Shown here: positions 13,892 through 28,274 of the stretch, piece after piece
Layout: every line of letters begins with the position of its first letter
How positions within the stretch are numbered: position 1 is the stretch's first letter
Assembly (NCBI GenBank): GCA_949358305.1
Contig: OX442315.1
Location: 33,630,427-33,694,426 of the forward strand
Direction: 5' to 3'
Length of the DNA stretch: 64,000 bases
Origin: Strigamia acuminata
Lineage: Eukaryota > Arthropoda > Chilopoda > Geophilomorpha > Linotaeniidae
The notes under the pieces: model-generated
What the model was told of the DNA's origin: nothing
The model's input: only the letters and a program-made list of their open reading frames with translations
Databases searched by the model: none
Translations under genes and position numbers: made by a program

Positions 13892-16800
13892 ACTTAAAAG
13901 GAAACAGCCTTAAGATTTAATTTTCAAGACAACGTGATGAAGTGAAACTTTTATGTTATGAAAACCTCCTTTTTCAATATAATTAAATTCCTTTCTTCTT
14001 ATAATGTCAAGATGTCCAACCTACGCCAACCGTCCTCCTAAATCTCTCCGAAATAAGACAACCCCAAAAAAAAAGAAAAAGAATATTTTTTTAAAAAAAG
14101 AAAAGAAAAGGCAAATTGAAACCGAAAACTCGAATCACGAGAAATTGTATAATCAGAAAGAAAAAGCAAAAAATAAATAAATAAAAAATTCTTGTGACCA
14201 CCCAAACTCAAATATCAAAAAGAAAGAAGAAGAAAAAAAAAACTTCTTATATTCCGTCCAGTGTGAGGGGTATGGAAGAAGCACGTGCCGACTTTGACGG
14301 CCATAATTTTGGCGGGAATTTATACGGAGAGAAACTAATAAAGGTGGTGGCTGCTATAGATGAAAGAGGGGGTAGGAGGCTAATATCCAATATCAAAACC
14401 TGGCGTCTGGGTGCGAATGGAAAGGGGCGGTGTAGGGTATGAGGTGCGGGGGTGGATACACTTCCCCCTCACCCTTGGCCAAACAAAATTGGAGAATTAA
14501 GTAGAAGGACGGTGCCAATTTCACTCAAGGAAAAACCTATATCATTTCTTGTAATGTATTGTGAATTCCATTTGGCCCCGTTTTCTTCTCTCAAAACACA
14601 CATTCCTATGCTGTTTTATATGCTGCACGTCATTGGGTCTATATAGTGTTTTGCCAACACGTCATTTTGCTTTTCGGACGAGGATTAATAATAAAGGTGC
14701 GTAGGTTTCATATATATATATGTTACCTATTGAAAAAAGTTGGAAATTTTATTTTTTTTTTCCTCTTTTTCTTTCTTTTTTCTTCTCCTTCTTTTTTTTT
14801 CAGTTATAATAGAAAAAATTAGATTCTGCGAAATCGGGTTTGCGTTGAAGGATATTGGTTATTAAAGTTAGAAAGGTACAATTTCAAGGTGTTTTTAAAG
14901 GTGGCAGATGATCGACTTATAATTAAATTTAGGATGTAAAATGCGCAGTTTAGAAATTAATAAATCGCTCGTATGGTTCAACTAATGAAAGCAGTTGGTG
15001 CAATTACAGTTTACACCGATAATTCTAAACTCAATTTGTTCTTCTTAAGTTTCGCCGTTTTCACGCGAGTAAGTCATTTGCCGCAGTTAAATAGTAATAA
15101 TGAGCATTACAACTTATGTAATTCCAAGCGTGACTTTCATTGCGGAAAATAAAAGTTTAGTAGCAGTCTACATTATTTCGCAAGGCAAACGATGCTCAGT
15201 TTTATCTAATTCAATAAGAGCGCAATGTAGTCGGCAATAACTATTTAGCTCAAGAACATATGTTCACGAGTTATATCCCTATTAATTGCGAACAACGTGA
15301 TGAAACGATTACATTTTTGCTTCCACACTTAAAAATCAAAGAATTTTTTCACCGGCATCAGCAAAAATGGATTCCATTTAACCAATTTAAACAATTTATC
15401 GAATAATTCCACGCGTCAAACATTGACGCGCACGTGTACGCTTGACCGGTCTAGAAAAGGCGATGATGTGTGTATCAGGTTCCATAAATTTCCCGCGAAT
15501 TAATTTCATATGAAACGACATAACTCTCGTTGGTAGCGCGGCAAAAGTGGAGAGCAAAATGAAAGAGGTAACGTCAAACCACCCTCTAAATAAACGTCAT
15601 CCACCTGACTTATGAGACGCGTACAAACAATAAAATGGCATTGACACATCATCGGACGGCAAATGAACCTCGTTTTAGCGAGGCAATTAAGGATTTGTTA
15701 AATTAAACTTTGATTAATTCCTTTTAATTAATTACTGCATTATAATTAAAAATCAAAGCAAACGAAGACAAACTTAATTAATCAAAACGACGCTCAAACA
15801 ATACTCACGTTCTGACGTCGCTTGGATATTGAAAAATTAAACAGCTGACAGCAACATGGGACGCTGTCCACTCGAGCGTCTTCATCTGTCACTTGAAGAA
15901 GAAACAACACTTTAATAACATGCAGCGGAAGTCGTGATTAGCTGTGCGAACACACCGGAACCACATGGGCCATTTCCGTTGCCGAAAAAGCGTTGGAAAA
16001 AAAATGTCAAAATGCGAAACGCGTAGCTGCGAAACGCGCACGCGCCAAATTATAGACGCAGCCAAACCATTGGCCTTTGTAATTACGGGCGGGGGAAATG
16101 AAAATTCGAACGCACGTGGCGACGCATCGTTACGGCGTTCATGTTCATGCAACAAAATCACTCAGGAGCCATTCGTACGAACCTCGTTGTAAGTAGCAGT
16201 GAGAAAAACAGCGTTCATAACCCCGTTAGAACGAGGCTCGTATTGCAATGGAATTTTGTCTTACAAGCGTCTCTTTTGGATATTTGACAGTCTGAAAAAT
16301 GGGTGGGGGAGGTGGGTGGAAAGAAGGTTGGGAGGAAAGGCAGGGGTGGGTGGATGTGTGTTTGGGAGGCGACACCTGCCAAGCACGCGGGCGCGAGGCG
16401 ACAAAGCCCTACCAAATTTTCAATTTCGTGGTTACCCATACAAAACGGTGCAAATCAGGAGGCACGGACTTCAATTGAACCGATCCTCATTGGAATGCGG
16501 CGCCACAGCCAAAACGACGACTTAATTAAAAACTTATAAAGCTAGCAACGCTAGCAACGCGCCAAAAACTACACTAAGCACGCGCCCAAACGCCAACTCC
16601 ACTTCCGCCAACTAACAATACGCTCGTCGTTTGCTTCCTTTGATTTTACCCGAGACAACAAACCTCTAATTCCTACAAAATTAACCTAAAGCTCAAATCA
16701 AACACTTTTATAAAAGAAAACAAACAAAATATATATATGTTACAGTTAAAACTTGTTAATCAATGTTCTTGCTAACAAATAAGTCTGGATCGGATGGCCT

Positions 16801-19800
16801 AAACTAGACTAGAGCAAATTTGAACTGGGCAATGATAAAAGAAGAAATGACATTATTGAAAATTTGAAAATTTGTTTGTTTCCTCGTGGATTGCTTGTGA
16901 ATTTCACTAATCAGCGTATTGTATACATTCAAAATAGACTTGCTACTTTAACAAAATTCGATTTTTCAAAAATATTATTATGTGCGAGTTAATTTAAACT
17001 GATTTGATTCATGTAATATTCAATACGAGACCAATTTAAAAATTTATAAATCCACAAGTTAGTCAAATCATGCTGATTAGTTGATTACTTGATACAATAA
17101 CATTTTTAATACCTATTTTAAAACGTTGACATTTATTATTTTGTTTTTCTTAATTAATTAAATTAATACCATAACCGAAGTCGAAGTCGCATGCTGGCAA
17201 ACATTCCCAGAAACTTTCAAATAAATTCACCATGGATATATATTTATGTATAAAAACTACAAACAAATACCAGGAAGAAGAATGCAGCACGGTACAAATT
17301 TAATGTGTACGATTGCCATTTGTTATTCCATTGACGTCATCTGTATTCCGTATTCCAGCATACTATAAAGATTTCTGCATTACACACGGACGCCGTAACA
17401 TGAACGCAGCATTTTCCAGCATTCCCCCTCTCTCTCCCCGTTCAAACTTATTGTTTTAATTCACGCACCAAAAGACAATAACAACGAGAATTGAATTTTC
17501 TCCCCATTTCACAATAAAACGGCGGGGAGAAAAAGGAAAAAGAGGAGGAGGTGGCGCCGAACGCGTGATCAGCGCGCGCGTGGCCAGCAATTGGAATCCC
17601 CCGACCACCCAAACTCATATCTGCGGCTGGAAAATGTATCCAGAAATGGGGTTCAAAATGTAAGGATAGGGAGCGCAAAATGAATGACAGAATGCTGACC
17701 GTAAGGCGAAGCGAAGCGAAGATTGAAATTGGTTTGGCGCAACGAAAAGAAGAAAAAAAATACACAGAAAACTATAATTAACTTTCTATCATTTTTCCAA
17801 CGAATAATAATAAAATTAGGAAAATTAATCAAATTAATGAAAATATTTACCCAGCGCGCGCTATTTTAAATTCGATAAGCTTCTTCTTCTTTTTTCCCGG
17901 AAATTATAATTCTCAATAAATCAATTAGCAAAGATGCAGGCGCCGAATTCGATTAGGTTTCGTCAATGCTCAAAATTTGCAATCAAATTTGCAGCGCAAA
18001 AATCGCATTACGTCCGTTTAGGCGCGGAATTAAAAATTAACCACATGCGCCGTCATGACCCCCATCATCAATGCGACATCATCCTTGATTGAAGATCTTG
18101 TTAAAAGGCAACCAAAATTCTTCAATAGCCTTCATCAGGTGACGTAAGGCTGGAAGGTGGCAAAGAAGTGAAAGGGAGTGCACAAGACGGGCTCAAGTCG
18201 ACGACGCCAGCGTCTCATTAAAAATATTGTCATTGGGTTGTCGCTCTCTGCAGTTAATTAGCATCATTGTAGCGTTGTCAGTCGCCGAGTTAATTGGGCG
18301 CCTGACGGAGCGTGCGATCCCAGCAGCAACACCTCATTATAACGAATCGATGCCTGCGCACAAGGGGACGACTTTTTCTCCGCGTTCCCCCCGTCAATCA
18401 ACCCGCAGGCATGCGAATCATGCCACCACACTGAGCATGCGTGCGCCAACTGCAGCGACACCTCAAACAGGCCCCCGAACGCTCTAACGGGGTCCGAAGG
18501 AGGTTTCAGTTTCGCTCGCAAGCTTGATTGGTGCCGAGATAAGTTTTATTAATTAAACAATAGCAGACAGAATTACACATGGACGGCATTACTCACTTTA
18601 TGCGCCCCTTTGAACCGTCTCTTGCAAAATTATGCGCACTTAGCAAAATTCGAGAACTTTCCATTTCGTTTCCAATACATTGGCACTCACTCCACCTGAG
18701 CGCTGTTGAGGCCGCTGAGCGATAAGAACACGCACGGTGTGTTGGACGCGAGTGCGAGGTGTGATGGGGTCGCCCTCGCTTCTCTTTTTAGGTGATACCC
18801 CTTATCGGGGTATCAGCAAAAATACAAGCGTCAATGTGTCTGATTAAGAGACCATTGGGGCAGTGTTCGGACCAGGCCAACATAATTGATGATCGTAAAT
18901 CAAGGAGCGATCTGATAAAAAGAAGAACGCACGCCGCCATTCCCGGCCCCTGGGTGTAATACATATAGTTTTTCCAATCCTAAGAAGTAAATTTATTTCG
19001 TCACAAATTTGTCACCTTTTTAAGCCCGCGTAGAGAAAAAAAACGCACACGCTCGTTAATTATTTCCTGATCGATGATGAAACTTCACCTTTTGTGTTTG
19101 CACGGGTCACGCATCTGCGAATGCGAGTTGAGTCGAAATTTCTCATTTTGTAGATTGGAAAAAAAGTTTGTGTATGAAATAGTGAGACGACCAATTAAAT
19201 AATAATTAACTCGACCTCTTTTTAATGAACCTGGGGAATTTTTCTTCATTAAGGTAACAGCATGCCCGGTTATACAAATAGATATGTAAAAGAAAAAATA
19301 TAAAAAAAAAGAGCTGGCTAATTGCAAAGGGTGGGGCTCCCTTAAAAAAATGAGAACAGAACCTCGTGTTCCCAGATTTGATCACTAGATATGAAAATCT
19401 ATTCACAGAACGATGCAAAAACCTTGCACTAATTAAATTAATCTTTATTTCGATTTTTTTTAAGAGGAAAAATATGAAGAGAAAAAAAAGACATTTGTTT
19501 GATGTATATATATTTATTTTTTTGTTGCTTAAGTGTGTATAAAATAAAATTACTGGAATTAAGAGGTAATTTCGTTTCATGGTGCCATCTGGAGCTGAAA
19601 CTGATTACTTTACAGAATATATACTTGTAAAAAAAAAAAAGAGCATTACTTTAATTGGGGTTTAGCTTCCATTTTGTTTTTTTGCTATTCCTGTAATTAT
19701 GATGAATAGTTTTCCCATCCGATGGGCAATTTACTCAATACTTTTATGGCCAGCGAGTTATCAAAAAAAAAAGATGAAATAAGTTATGTGGTGCGATAAA

Positions 19801-20024
19801 ACGAAATATTAATGAAGGTTAAATCCATTTAATCTTTTAACAAAGATGGCGCCTTTTAATCAAGATAATGAAACATGTGGTTATAAAAAATTGAAAATTC
19901 TTTACTTTTCTTGTAACGTAATTATAATTAATTTAATCTATTTTATGTGTACATAAGGAAAAATAACGAAACATGGCTGACTAAGTAAATAACGGCGCTG
20001 TGTTGAGTTAATCAAATTGGGCAC
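13892..20024. other. Non-coding flank with candidate regulatory blocks
   Basis: No gene seen. Unique CpG-containing blocks lie at about 15400-16600 and 17470-18900. A TCF-like/homeodomain-like cluster is at 15703-15786 (listed separately). TGACGTCA is at 17332-17339 and the inverse of AACGAGGTT at 16180-16188. Long reading frames on both strands in 16200-16540 are CpG-block artefacts with no domain. Confidence 0.5.
15703..15786. promoter_or_regulatory. Candidate TCF/LEF plus homeodomain site cluster
   Basis: CTTTGATTAATT near 15709 and AAAATCAAAGC near 15750 are oppositely oriented TCF-type words (CTTTGAT / ATCAAAG) about 40 bases apart. They enclose several TAATTAAT/ATTA homeodomain-type words. 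This reflects motif content only; there is no evidence of activity. Confidence 0.3.
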
Positions 20025-20048
20025 AAAAAAAAAAAAAAAAAAAAAAAA
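20025..20048. repeat. Poly(A) tract (24 A)
   Basis: Uninterrupted A run. The sequence before it shows no obvious retroposon body, so I do not call a retrotransposed gene. Confidence 0.9.
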
Positions 20049-23000
20049 CCAAATAAATAAATTGCAAACGAAATTAAATGAGATCTAAGAAAAGAAAAGT
20101 AAAATAAAATTAGCAAAAGGACGAATCCCTTTGCTGTAGTGCTTAAGAGTTGGATAGAGGGGGCTCCAGAGTGGGGAGGAGATGAGGATGGAGGGCGGAG
20201 GAAGGGAGGGAGGTAGGATGGAAGGGAACCCTAATGAAAATAAACTAATTAAAGTTCCATTTTACAAATTACTGCGACTTCATTAATGTAATGAATTCTT
20301 GCTCACAAAGATCACCAAGATTAACGGGGGCCTCCAAGGCACCGCGCCAAACAAAACCTCCGTACAGCGAACATCTCAACATGTCACTAAATTTTCGTCG
20401 AGTCGAATATTCAAACTGTCCCTTCTGATCGATTCGCGACACGTCACAAATCGTCAATTCGCCGAAAAGCAAGCCGGAAACCGGGTGCGCGTTCCAAACG
20501 GCGCCTTTCTCCTAACGAGGTTCGCACCACATACAAAACGTGGAAAAATTTCTCGCGAGCGAAAAAGATGGCAAACGCGCGCGGGCGGGCGCCAAGTAAT
20601 TAACCGCGCTCCTTTTGGTTTCAGAATGATTCTCATTAAAAGCTTTGCTGCGTTCGTCATTGGATCCCCCGCGCCTCCCAACACCCGCCCGCGCGTGCTG
20701 CAGGAAAGCGCGCCTTGGGGAAGGAAGGACAAGTCCCTTCCATTCCATCATTCTCCTCCTCTCGCCCAATGTCCACTCGAACCAAACAAATTAAAGACAC
20801 AAACGAGACAATTAACGTCCACAATTTAAAAAAAAATATAAACATATTTCTCTTTTTAAACTGGCGTCGATGATTAGATCATTTCCTTCGACGAAAATTT
20901 GATTTTCATCAACACAACATTTTTTTCGAGGGAGGGTGGAAGAGAGAGAGATCGGGAAAATTCTTCGCTTTCTCTTAACCCGAATGAGCGTCGCGAATTG
21001 ACGTATACGAACGCGCCGTTCTGTCATCATTCGCCCTCGAGCTTCAATTTAAACATGCGGTCGAAGCAACATCTTGCTCTTGTCTTAGAAATCTAAAACG
21101 CCATTTCTCCATTCTCCTTCCCTCCACCCCACTCCCACGTTAATTAAGAGAATAAATAATTACTGATAGGCACCATTCCACAATTAAATCAAAACCGCAA
21201 CTCAAATGACGTCACATCCAAGTGCAACAGCAGCGGGCAGTAGCGCCGTGCTCGTAGTAATTATTAAAAGCTGGCAATTACTCAAACACAAATGACGCTA
21301 CAAGACAAACCGAATAAGGGGCAACGACAACGACAACGACCCTTTGAGTCCGGCCTCCGGCTCGCAGTTCGGTTCCACGAAAACGACAAGTTGTGTCAGA
21401 AATTCAAAACGTGCAAAATGACGTTTCCACAGTAACAGTCAATTGGAAAATTGATTAAAAACTCACAGTCAAATTCAATAAACAACTATAGAAGCTCTCG
21501 TGGCACTTGTGTTTACATTTGAATGTCAACATAAAATTATACGGCGAATATTAGGCGCAAAAAGTGTACAAAGACCCGACTGATCAACGTGTCGTTCGAT
21601 CGCCCGCGTGGCACTTACCTGTCACTTGTCGTAAAAATAAAGTGTGAAAATAAAGAATAAAAAAAAAAAAGAAAGGCGTTTTGTATATAGACACCCAGAC
21701 TTTATTGTAGTCAATGAAACCTCCCAACTTCGATCTGAGTTAGCCGAAAATCGTTAATGCAGTCGCTTATAATTTCATAAAATTTCCTTACAAATAATGG
21801 TACGGTCCGCCATGTAAATTATAAATAAATCTACTTGCACAGTATGCACACACAGTCGTTTTAAACTGCAAAGATGAAATTGAAAGATTTACGGTAAGCT
21901 CACACTTGTAAAAAGTGGAAAGAAAAAAATCTGCCTTTCAACCACCCTGTGGTCTGGAGAAGCTGCTGGCTTATGTCACACAAGCTCTTATACTACTACC
22001 TCTTTAGTCCGTATCTCTTTGTTATTGTTTTTCTCTTTTATTCCCAATTTGCCCCCAATATACGAGTTAAAATATTCAAATGTAGAATTCTAAGTATTAT
22101 TATAGTAGGAATAACAATTATGTAGAGTTGTGATTGTCTTTATTTCTTATTCAAAGAAACAAAGAGCTTTTTTTAGTGTTCAGGTGTGACAACGGAGGAG
22201 GAGAAAAAGAGAAAATAAATAAATAAAATAGGAGGAATAAAAAGATATCTGTCAGAGAAAAAAATGATGCGTTTAAATATATTGAAACTTTCTTCTAGCG
22301 GGTGAGAAATGACCAATTTAAAGCCCGATAAAAATTGGAGCTTTGCACCCACTGACAACATTTCGATTATGATGTGAAGAAAATTGGAGCCATTTCCCAA
22401 CACCAGAAAAGGCGCCAACAAAAATGCGTTTGCACAATGGAATGGGGTGTGTGGGTGTGGGTGGGAAGAGGCTGTACGAGGGGGGCAAAAAAGAGGAGGG
22501 GGAGATGGAAAAGTTTGTATAAAAAAAAAAAATAGAAAAAAAAAACGGAAAAAATAAATCGGCTATCCTCCTCCTCCGTGCGAAAAGCCAGACGAATGGC
22601 TTCCAATTCTAATGACGACATTAGTTAGAGCCATCTGGTAGAGCAATTTGGCAGCAAAATGGCCGCTCGTGGATTACTGCCTGATGGTCATTTTACTTCC
22701 GGTGAATTTGATCAGTGGCCCGAGTCCATTTATTTTTTATGATGAAGGGCTTGCTCCAACTCGAAAGCCGCCTTTTGTCTCAATGGAGTTAGCGCATGCG
22801 TGCATCAAAAAAGAAAATTGGGAAGCCATTTTGATTCAAAAAGTGGTAATAAAATTACAAGAGATAAACAATAAAAAGAAAGAAAAAGAATGGGATAAAA
22901 CAAAAAAAAAAGAAAAGCAATCAGAAACCATCTGGTGAAAAGAAAACAAATTAAAAAAACAGCAAAAAAAATATAAAAAATAAAAAATTTGATTGGCAAA

Positions 23001-26000
23001 TCCCGTTTGAGTGTTAATTATGCAAATAAGGCGTCTCGAAATCCATATCTTACTCAATCCATGGTTCAACGTTTCTTGATTCATTGGTTGTGCTCCTTCT
23101 TTGCCAGGTGCCAGTCGATAACCACAACCCCCTCCCTGCACTACCCCTTTCTCATTTTCTCTCCTTATTGGTGTCGAAGGAATTAAATTACTTCCAATAC
23201 CAGCAGCCAGGTGCTTTTATACTTTTTCCTCACCTCTAACCCTTAAAGAGAATCGAATAAGGAGAAAAAAAAGTCGAGTCAAAAACAGACAACTTTCTAA
23301 TTTCTGATTCTCCAGGATTTGACTGATAAGACATCGGAAAAAGAAAAGAAAAGAAGAAAAGATGGCTTTTGCATATATGCAGAAAACGTGGACTCGTGAA
23401 AGCCTGCAACTGATAAAGGCTTGGGCCTGCTGTGATTATGCCAACTAGGCCTATCAAGATTAGAGAAGGGAGGGAAGGGAGAGAGGAAGGTGTGATCCTT
23501 TTGCACGAGGCAGGCAGAAATGAATCAGGCTCAAGAGCAAGCGACAAGGTGCTCTTGCCTATCTAATCGCAACGAGTTACGACCAACCCCCGCACAAAAG
23601 AGACTGGGGTTTGAGCTGGGTGAGGGACATTTGTTCACAAATCCAAACCCACATTTCTGGACACAAAGTGGCCCGCCTTAAAAAATAAATGGCAGGCAGT
23701 TACAGTTAGTTGTGTCTTAAAGAAAAAAAAATTCCTTCTATTCCTTTTTTTTTTCTTTTCGTCTTTTAAAAAAAGTTTGAGGTGAAGAAAGAATTACCAC
23801 TTCGAGTTTGGACCAAACGACTGTGATTTATTTGCTATTAGCTATTCGCAATTGGCAATAGGTGGTGCATTCAAAGTGTGTTTTTGTGGTTTTTGGTGTT
23901 TTTCTAAGCTGTGAATGTGTTCGAAATAGATACATTGCCTGAAAGCACCGTGACGGTTGGAAAAATGACGCTTCGATCTGAATTTCGCGGCAGCCATTTT
24001 AAATTTGGTTGTCAAAACCAAAACCCGATATAAACCACTCCAGAAACAACTCTAACATTGTTTTTGTAACTTTTGGTGTCAGTTTTTCGTGTTCATTCTG
24101 TTTACAAAAACTGCATAAACGGTAAAAACAGAAACTTTAAATGCGGCTAATTTAAATTCGATTAAATCAAATAAGTTGTCACTAAAAAAAAGACAAATTG
24201 TGGGTCGCCATGCCCATTGCATTGAAAAATTTGTAATTTACATTAAACTAGACTCTGGTTTAAGCCAGGAGATTGCTTGGAGTTTGTAAAAAGAATTTTC
24301 AAAGTCTAAGTTTGCTGGCTTGTTGGCTCGGGCTAAGCCATCAAGCTAACACAAGAAATTAACAACAAAAAATTCAATTTCACTACATCTTATGAAACTC
24401 ACCTGTCACGCTGTTGAGCTCCATTTAAAATGCACATAAAGCACGTAAAAATTAATATCTGGCTATTTATCAGCCACGTTGAGCTAACTATTCAACACAT
24501 TCGGGTTAGTAAACTTGTTCGCAGCATTTTTATTAGTTGCTTCATCATTGTTTGCCTTTCCGTCAATAGGCAGTTGCAATTGTGCGCGCAAGAAAGGCCA
24601 AATATCAATAAACAAGCTCAGTTGAATTCTTTTTAACGTTTATCTCGTTTTGCAGAAAAATGTAGACGAGCAGATCACAAACTAGTGTTTAAATTAAAAC
24701 AAGAAAAAAAAAGAGAGCTCATTATTGCAATAATGTAACTTGCTTTATATTCAAGTTTGTAATAAAGGTGAAGAGAAAGAAGGGCAAAGCCGTTTTGGGA
24801 GAGTAACAAGTTGGTGAAGCATCACATAAGATTTGCAATTTTCTCCCAAGACATTATTAAGTCTCAAGGAGGCCCCTTGAGTGACATTCTTGATACTAAC
24901 ATACAAAATAGAATGTAAAACATGCTCGTGTTATTAAAAATATTTTTCATTAACGACAACTATTTCTGGCCAGAAGGGGGGGGCAAAATCCACCCCCTCA
25001 ACCCTATTTATAATGTGCTGCCCCACCACCTTGTGATATTAATACTGCCTAATGAAAAGCCGCTTAGTAGGAGCTGCGAAATTAATTCATAAGAGCCCCA
25101 TGTTTGCCTTATTTATTAAATGCACAAATTAAAAATAAATATATATGTATATATATAAAAAGATTAAAATTCAATCGCCACCATTTTGTAAAATTTATTC
25201 TAGTTAAGTGTGTAATGAGACCCGTATTTATTAATGCTTTACTGCTGTGTTTTCCACTTTTACCGTAATTGTGTAATTTAAAATTTGCATAAAAATGATT
25301 CAAACTAAACTTTATTAATAACAATACAAAGTGCAACACTTTAAACTGTTAGATCATGTTCACATTGATCAATAGCAGAACATCAGAATCTGCTTTACAC
25401 TTCCCACTTCAAATCCTAATTTTAAATATTAATTTAAGCCTTGACCACTTCGTTTATGAAACCGTAAAATTGATTAATTAAACCAAACATTAATACAAAA
25501 AAAAAAAATAATAATTCACCCACAAATTCTGCGTTACAGCCAAAAATTCTTCCCAACAACAACTTTCTTTATACTGTTTGATTATAAAATGTGTTTTTAC
25601 AAGATTTTAAGAAGTTTTCCTTAAAAAAAATTTTTTTTTTATATTGTTATAGCAAAAATGTAATTTTTAGGTGTTGCATAATTATAAATCCACATTTGGT
25701 TCTGCAGTGAAGCCACGTTTTGCAAAAACTTACTGACAAGAAAAAGAGCTCTTACCTGGTCGAAAAACAGCAAGAACAACAACTGTCAGTCCGATACTCC
25801 AATAGACCTTCAATACATCAAACAGTGTCGTTAAAAAGCCTGAAAACGTTATGCAAAGTGGATGGATATTTCATTTTAAGTCTAAAATGCGTGAGAGAGA
25901 AAGAGAGAAAGAGAGAGAGAGAGAGCGAGAGAGCGAGTTCACCTTTGGAGTTTAATCAAAGTGGCGCGAAACGTCCATCGTCGGTTCGAATAATTACCAA

Positions 26001-27123
26001 AGGAAAGGGGGAAGGGGTTTGAGCAAGGTGGCACATTATATCAAGCGGTGAAAGGATCAATACACTCAAATTTCAAACTTGTTGTGCGTGCAACTACCAC
26101 TCACTCAGTGTGGCGTATGTGGAAAATTTTAATAACATGTAAATCCTCGCATCTTAGTCCAACTCGCTTAATTACTTGTAGGCAAAGTCGACTTTTCTCA
26201 CCCTCCCCTTTTGCTTTTCCCGGTCAATGTACACGAACCAATATTGAGCAAAGTTAATTTATAAAATTTTTAATTTAAACCAATGAATGAAATGAAATGA
26301 AAGCAAAGCAAAGGAAGCAGTTAAACGTGTACACAAAATTATAATTACTAGGAAGAAAAAAAAAACAGAAGTAAAAATTAAAAATTAAAAATTAAAAATT
26401 AAAGTGGTCTTACCTTATTTTATGTTGTCTTGCGAAATCCCTTTATTATTTGCTTCATCAAATGTATATTTTAATAACATACCAAGTAATTTGAATCTTT
26501 ACCTAATTATTTTTAATTACTTTAAGGCTTTCTCAAAGTAATTAACTTTTTTTTTTTTTTACAAATTTTTAATAAACTGATTCAGATCACGGTGACATTT
26601 TTTCTTCCACTTAAAATGTGTAGAAATTTTTTTTTTTAAATAAATTAAATTTTTTTTTCAAACTTTTTGTTAATATTTTTTTTTCTTCTTTTTTTTTTCC
26701 ACGTGAAATTATTGTTAAAAATATCAAATTTCTTTTTATTTTATCAAGTACACAAAACGACATCGAGTGGATGATTAATTCAAGAGAAACAAATACGAAA
26801 TAAAAAAATAAGATTATTATTTTTTTTTTAGTTCAAAAAAAAAAACAAATTTTTATTCGACTTTTACAACATGTTTGCGTTTCCATCAGCTCACACAACC
26901 ATAGCATGAGCACCACGCATGTGTCAGCAAATTAAAAAATGTGTGGTGCTTTTTTCTCTCTCAATTATTTTCCACAACTTTCAAATTCATAAAAAAAAAA
27001 TCGACATGTGACCGTGCAGAAATGACGTCATATGTATGCAAAACTTCTCACCCACACTAACAAATTTAGATGACCGAAAAGAAGTTTCATTTATCAATTC
27101 AATTCAATCAAACGAAAAAACTA
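20049..27123. other. Non-coding flank, no gene seen
   Basis: A CpG-rich block lies at about 20330-20790, with AACGAGGTT at 20514-20522. TGACGTCA is at 21207-21214 and 27023-27030. GCGCATGC is at 22792-22799 and octamer words (ATGCAAAT) at 23020-23027 and 25283-25290 (inverse). A GA microsatellite lies at 25891-25937. A TTAAAAA repeat is at about 26373-26402. T-rich low-complexity sequence covers 26520-26850. No reading frame matches a known protein. Confidence 0.5.
23985..24045. repeat. Diverged interspersed repeat, copy 1
   Basis: The stretch around CAGCCATTTTAAATTTGG, through GGTTGTCAAAAC, to CCACTCCAG has a similar counterpart at about 35376-35434 in the same order and orientation. The similarity is partial and the ends are not defined. 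Confidence 0.4.
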
Positions 27124-27210
27124 TAATAATAATAATAATTAATAATAATAATAATCATAAATTCGTAAATATATATATTTATATATATATATATTTATAT
27201 ATGTTATGTA
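27124..27210. repeat. (AAT)n and (TA)n microsatellite
   Basis: AATAATAAT runs on both sides of a short spacer, then alternating TATATATTTATATA. Pure simple sequence. Confidence 0.9.
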
Positions 27211-27535
27211 TAAGTGGCATTTGTACAGGTGAGAAGGGGTGTTTTCAATGAAATAACGAACGCAGGGGGAGGGAGAAAAAATAATAAATTCCTTCTCCAC
27301 AACCCCACTGCAAAAGAAGTCCTTTGAAAAATTTCAAACTTATTGCTAGGGTTGTCTCCTTATTATTTATAGACAAGAAACAAGAACATTTCCAGCTGCC
27401 ATCATTCATCAAATATCTTTACATTGAATTCCAACTGCGCAATGCTCTTACACACTGTTTTGAGAAGGAAAACTCAAATCGTTTCTCCAATCCAATTTAT
27501 CAAGACATAAATCACCAATTACATTAAAACAATTG

Positions 27536-27644
27536 CAGTCTACTCTGTACGGACCGGACACTGCTCATCCGGAGTGCTTCTCTCATCTGGACAGCCCGTT
27601 AGTCCGGAGAACTTTCCTATGTCCGGGCTGCACAGAGTACACTG
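27536..27644. mobile_element. Short palindromic MITE with CAGTxTACTCTG termini
   Basis: The left end CAGTCTACTCTGTACGGAC and the inverse of the right end (CAGTGTACTCTGTGCAGCC) are inverted repeats. CCGGA/TCCGG words recur inside. It is 109 bases long and non-coding. It lies 14 bases from the next element. Confidence 0.65.
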
Positions 27645-27658
27645 TACCGATTACATAA

Positions 27659-28274
27659 GGCGCATTCATAAAGTCACGTTAAAACATCTTTTGTTGCGAG
27701 ACCACTGCGACTAAAAACCGACTACATCGGATAAAGTAAATATGAAATTTCAAGCAGTAGGCGCATTCAATAACTCCTAAACGATCGTTTAAACCTGTTA
27801 ACACGAACTTTTAAACGAGATTCTCGTTTAAAAACTTGTTTAAATGGGTTTAAACGGGCTGAAAATAAACGACCTAAATAGGTCGTTTAAATCTTCGTGT
27901 AACGAGAAACCTCGTGCAAATCGGGTATTGTTGGCAGCCATCTTGGATTTCTGATAGATCAGTCGCAACCATCTCGATCGTAAGTACAATTTTGAAGCAG
28001 TTATGGTTTATTTAGAGTAAACAACAATAAAAATCATCACTATGGTTATTATTTGGGCTGGAAACAATAGTAAAAAGCGAGGGAAGCAAAATCTCAAAAA
28101 AAATACCCATATACGACTTGCAGCGGGGATATGGCCTAGAACTTGATCTGTAATTCCAGATAAAGTTTGACAGTCACACAATCGTTTATTTTGGAGACGA
28201 AAATTAAGACGAAAAGTTATTGAATGCACCTAGTGTTTAATGTTTATAAGTCTAAATTAGTTTACGAATGTGCC
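27659..28274. mobile_element. Outer MITE with GGCGCATTCATAAAG termini, interrupted by a second MITE
   Basis: The left end GGCGCATTCATAAAGTCACG and the inverse of the right end (GGCACATTCGTAAAC) form imperfect inverted repeats next to TAA and TAG. The internal order (CGACTACATCGGATAAAG, then CAAGCAG) matches the copy at 52705. The sequence CAAGCAGT is split by the inner element at 27760-28230, which shows the inner one arrived later. Confidence 0.7.
27760..28230. mobile_element. Inner MITE with GGYGCATTCAATAACT termini
   Basis: The 16-base ends GGCGCATTCAATAACT and (inverse of right) GGTGCATTCAATAACT differ at one position. TA flanks both sides (27758-27759, 28231-28232). It is 471 bases long with no transposase coding. 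The left interior is made of GTTTAAA/CGTTTAAA words that pair with each other. It is inserted inside the outer element. Confidence 0.8.

Noticed and set aside
20299-20829. 176-residue plus-strand reading frame
   Set aside because: It lies in a GC-rich block where several other frames are open too. The composition shows no domain, and no splice sites frame it.
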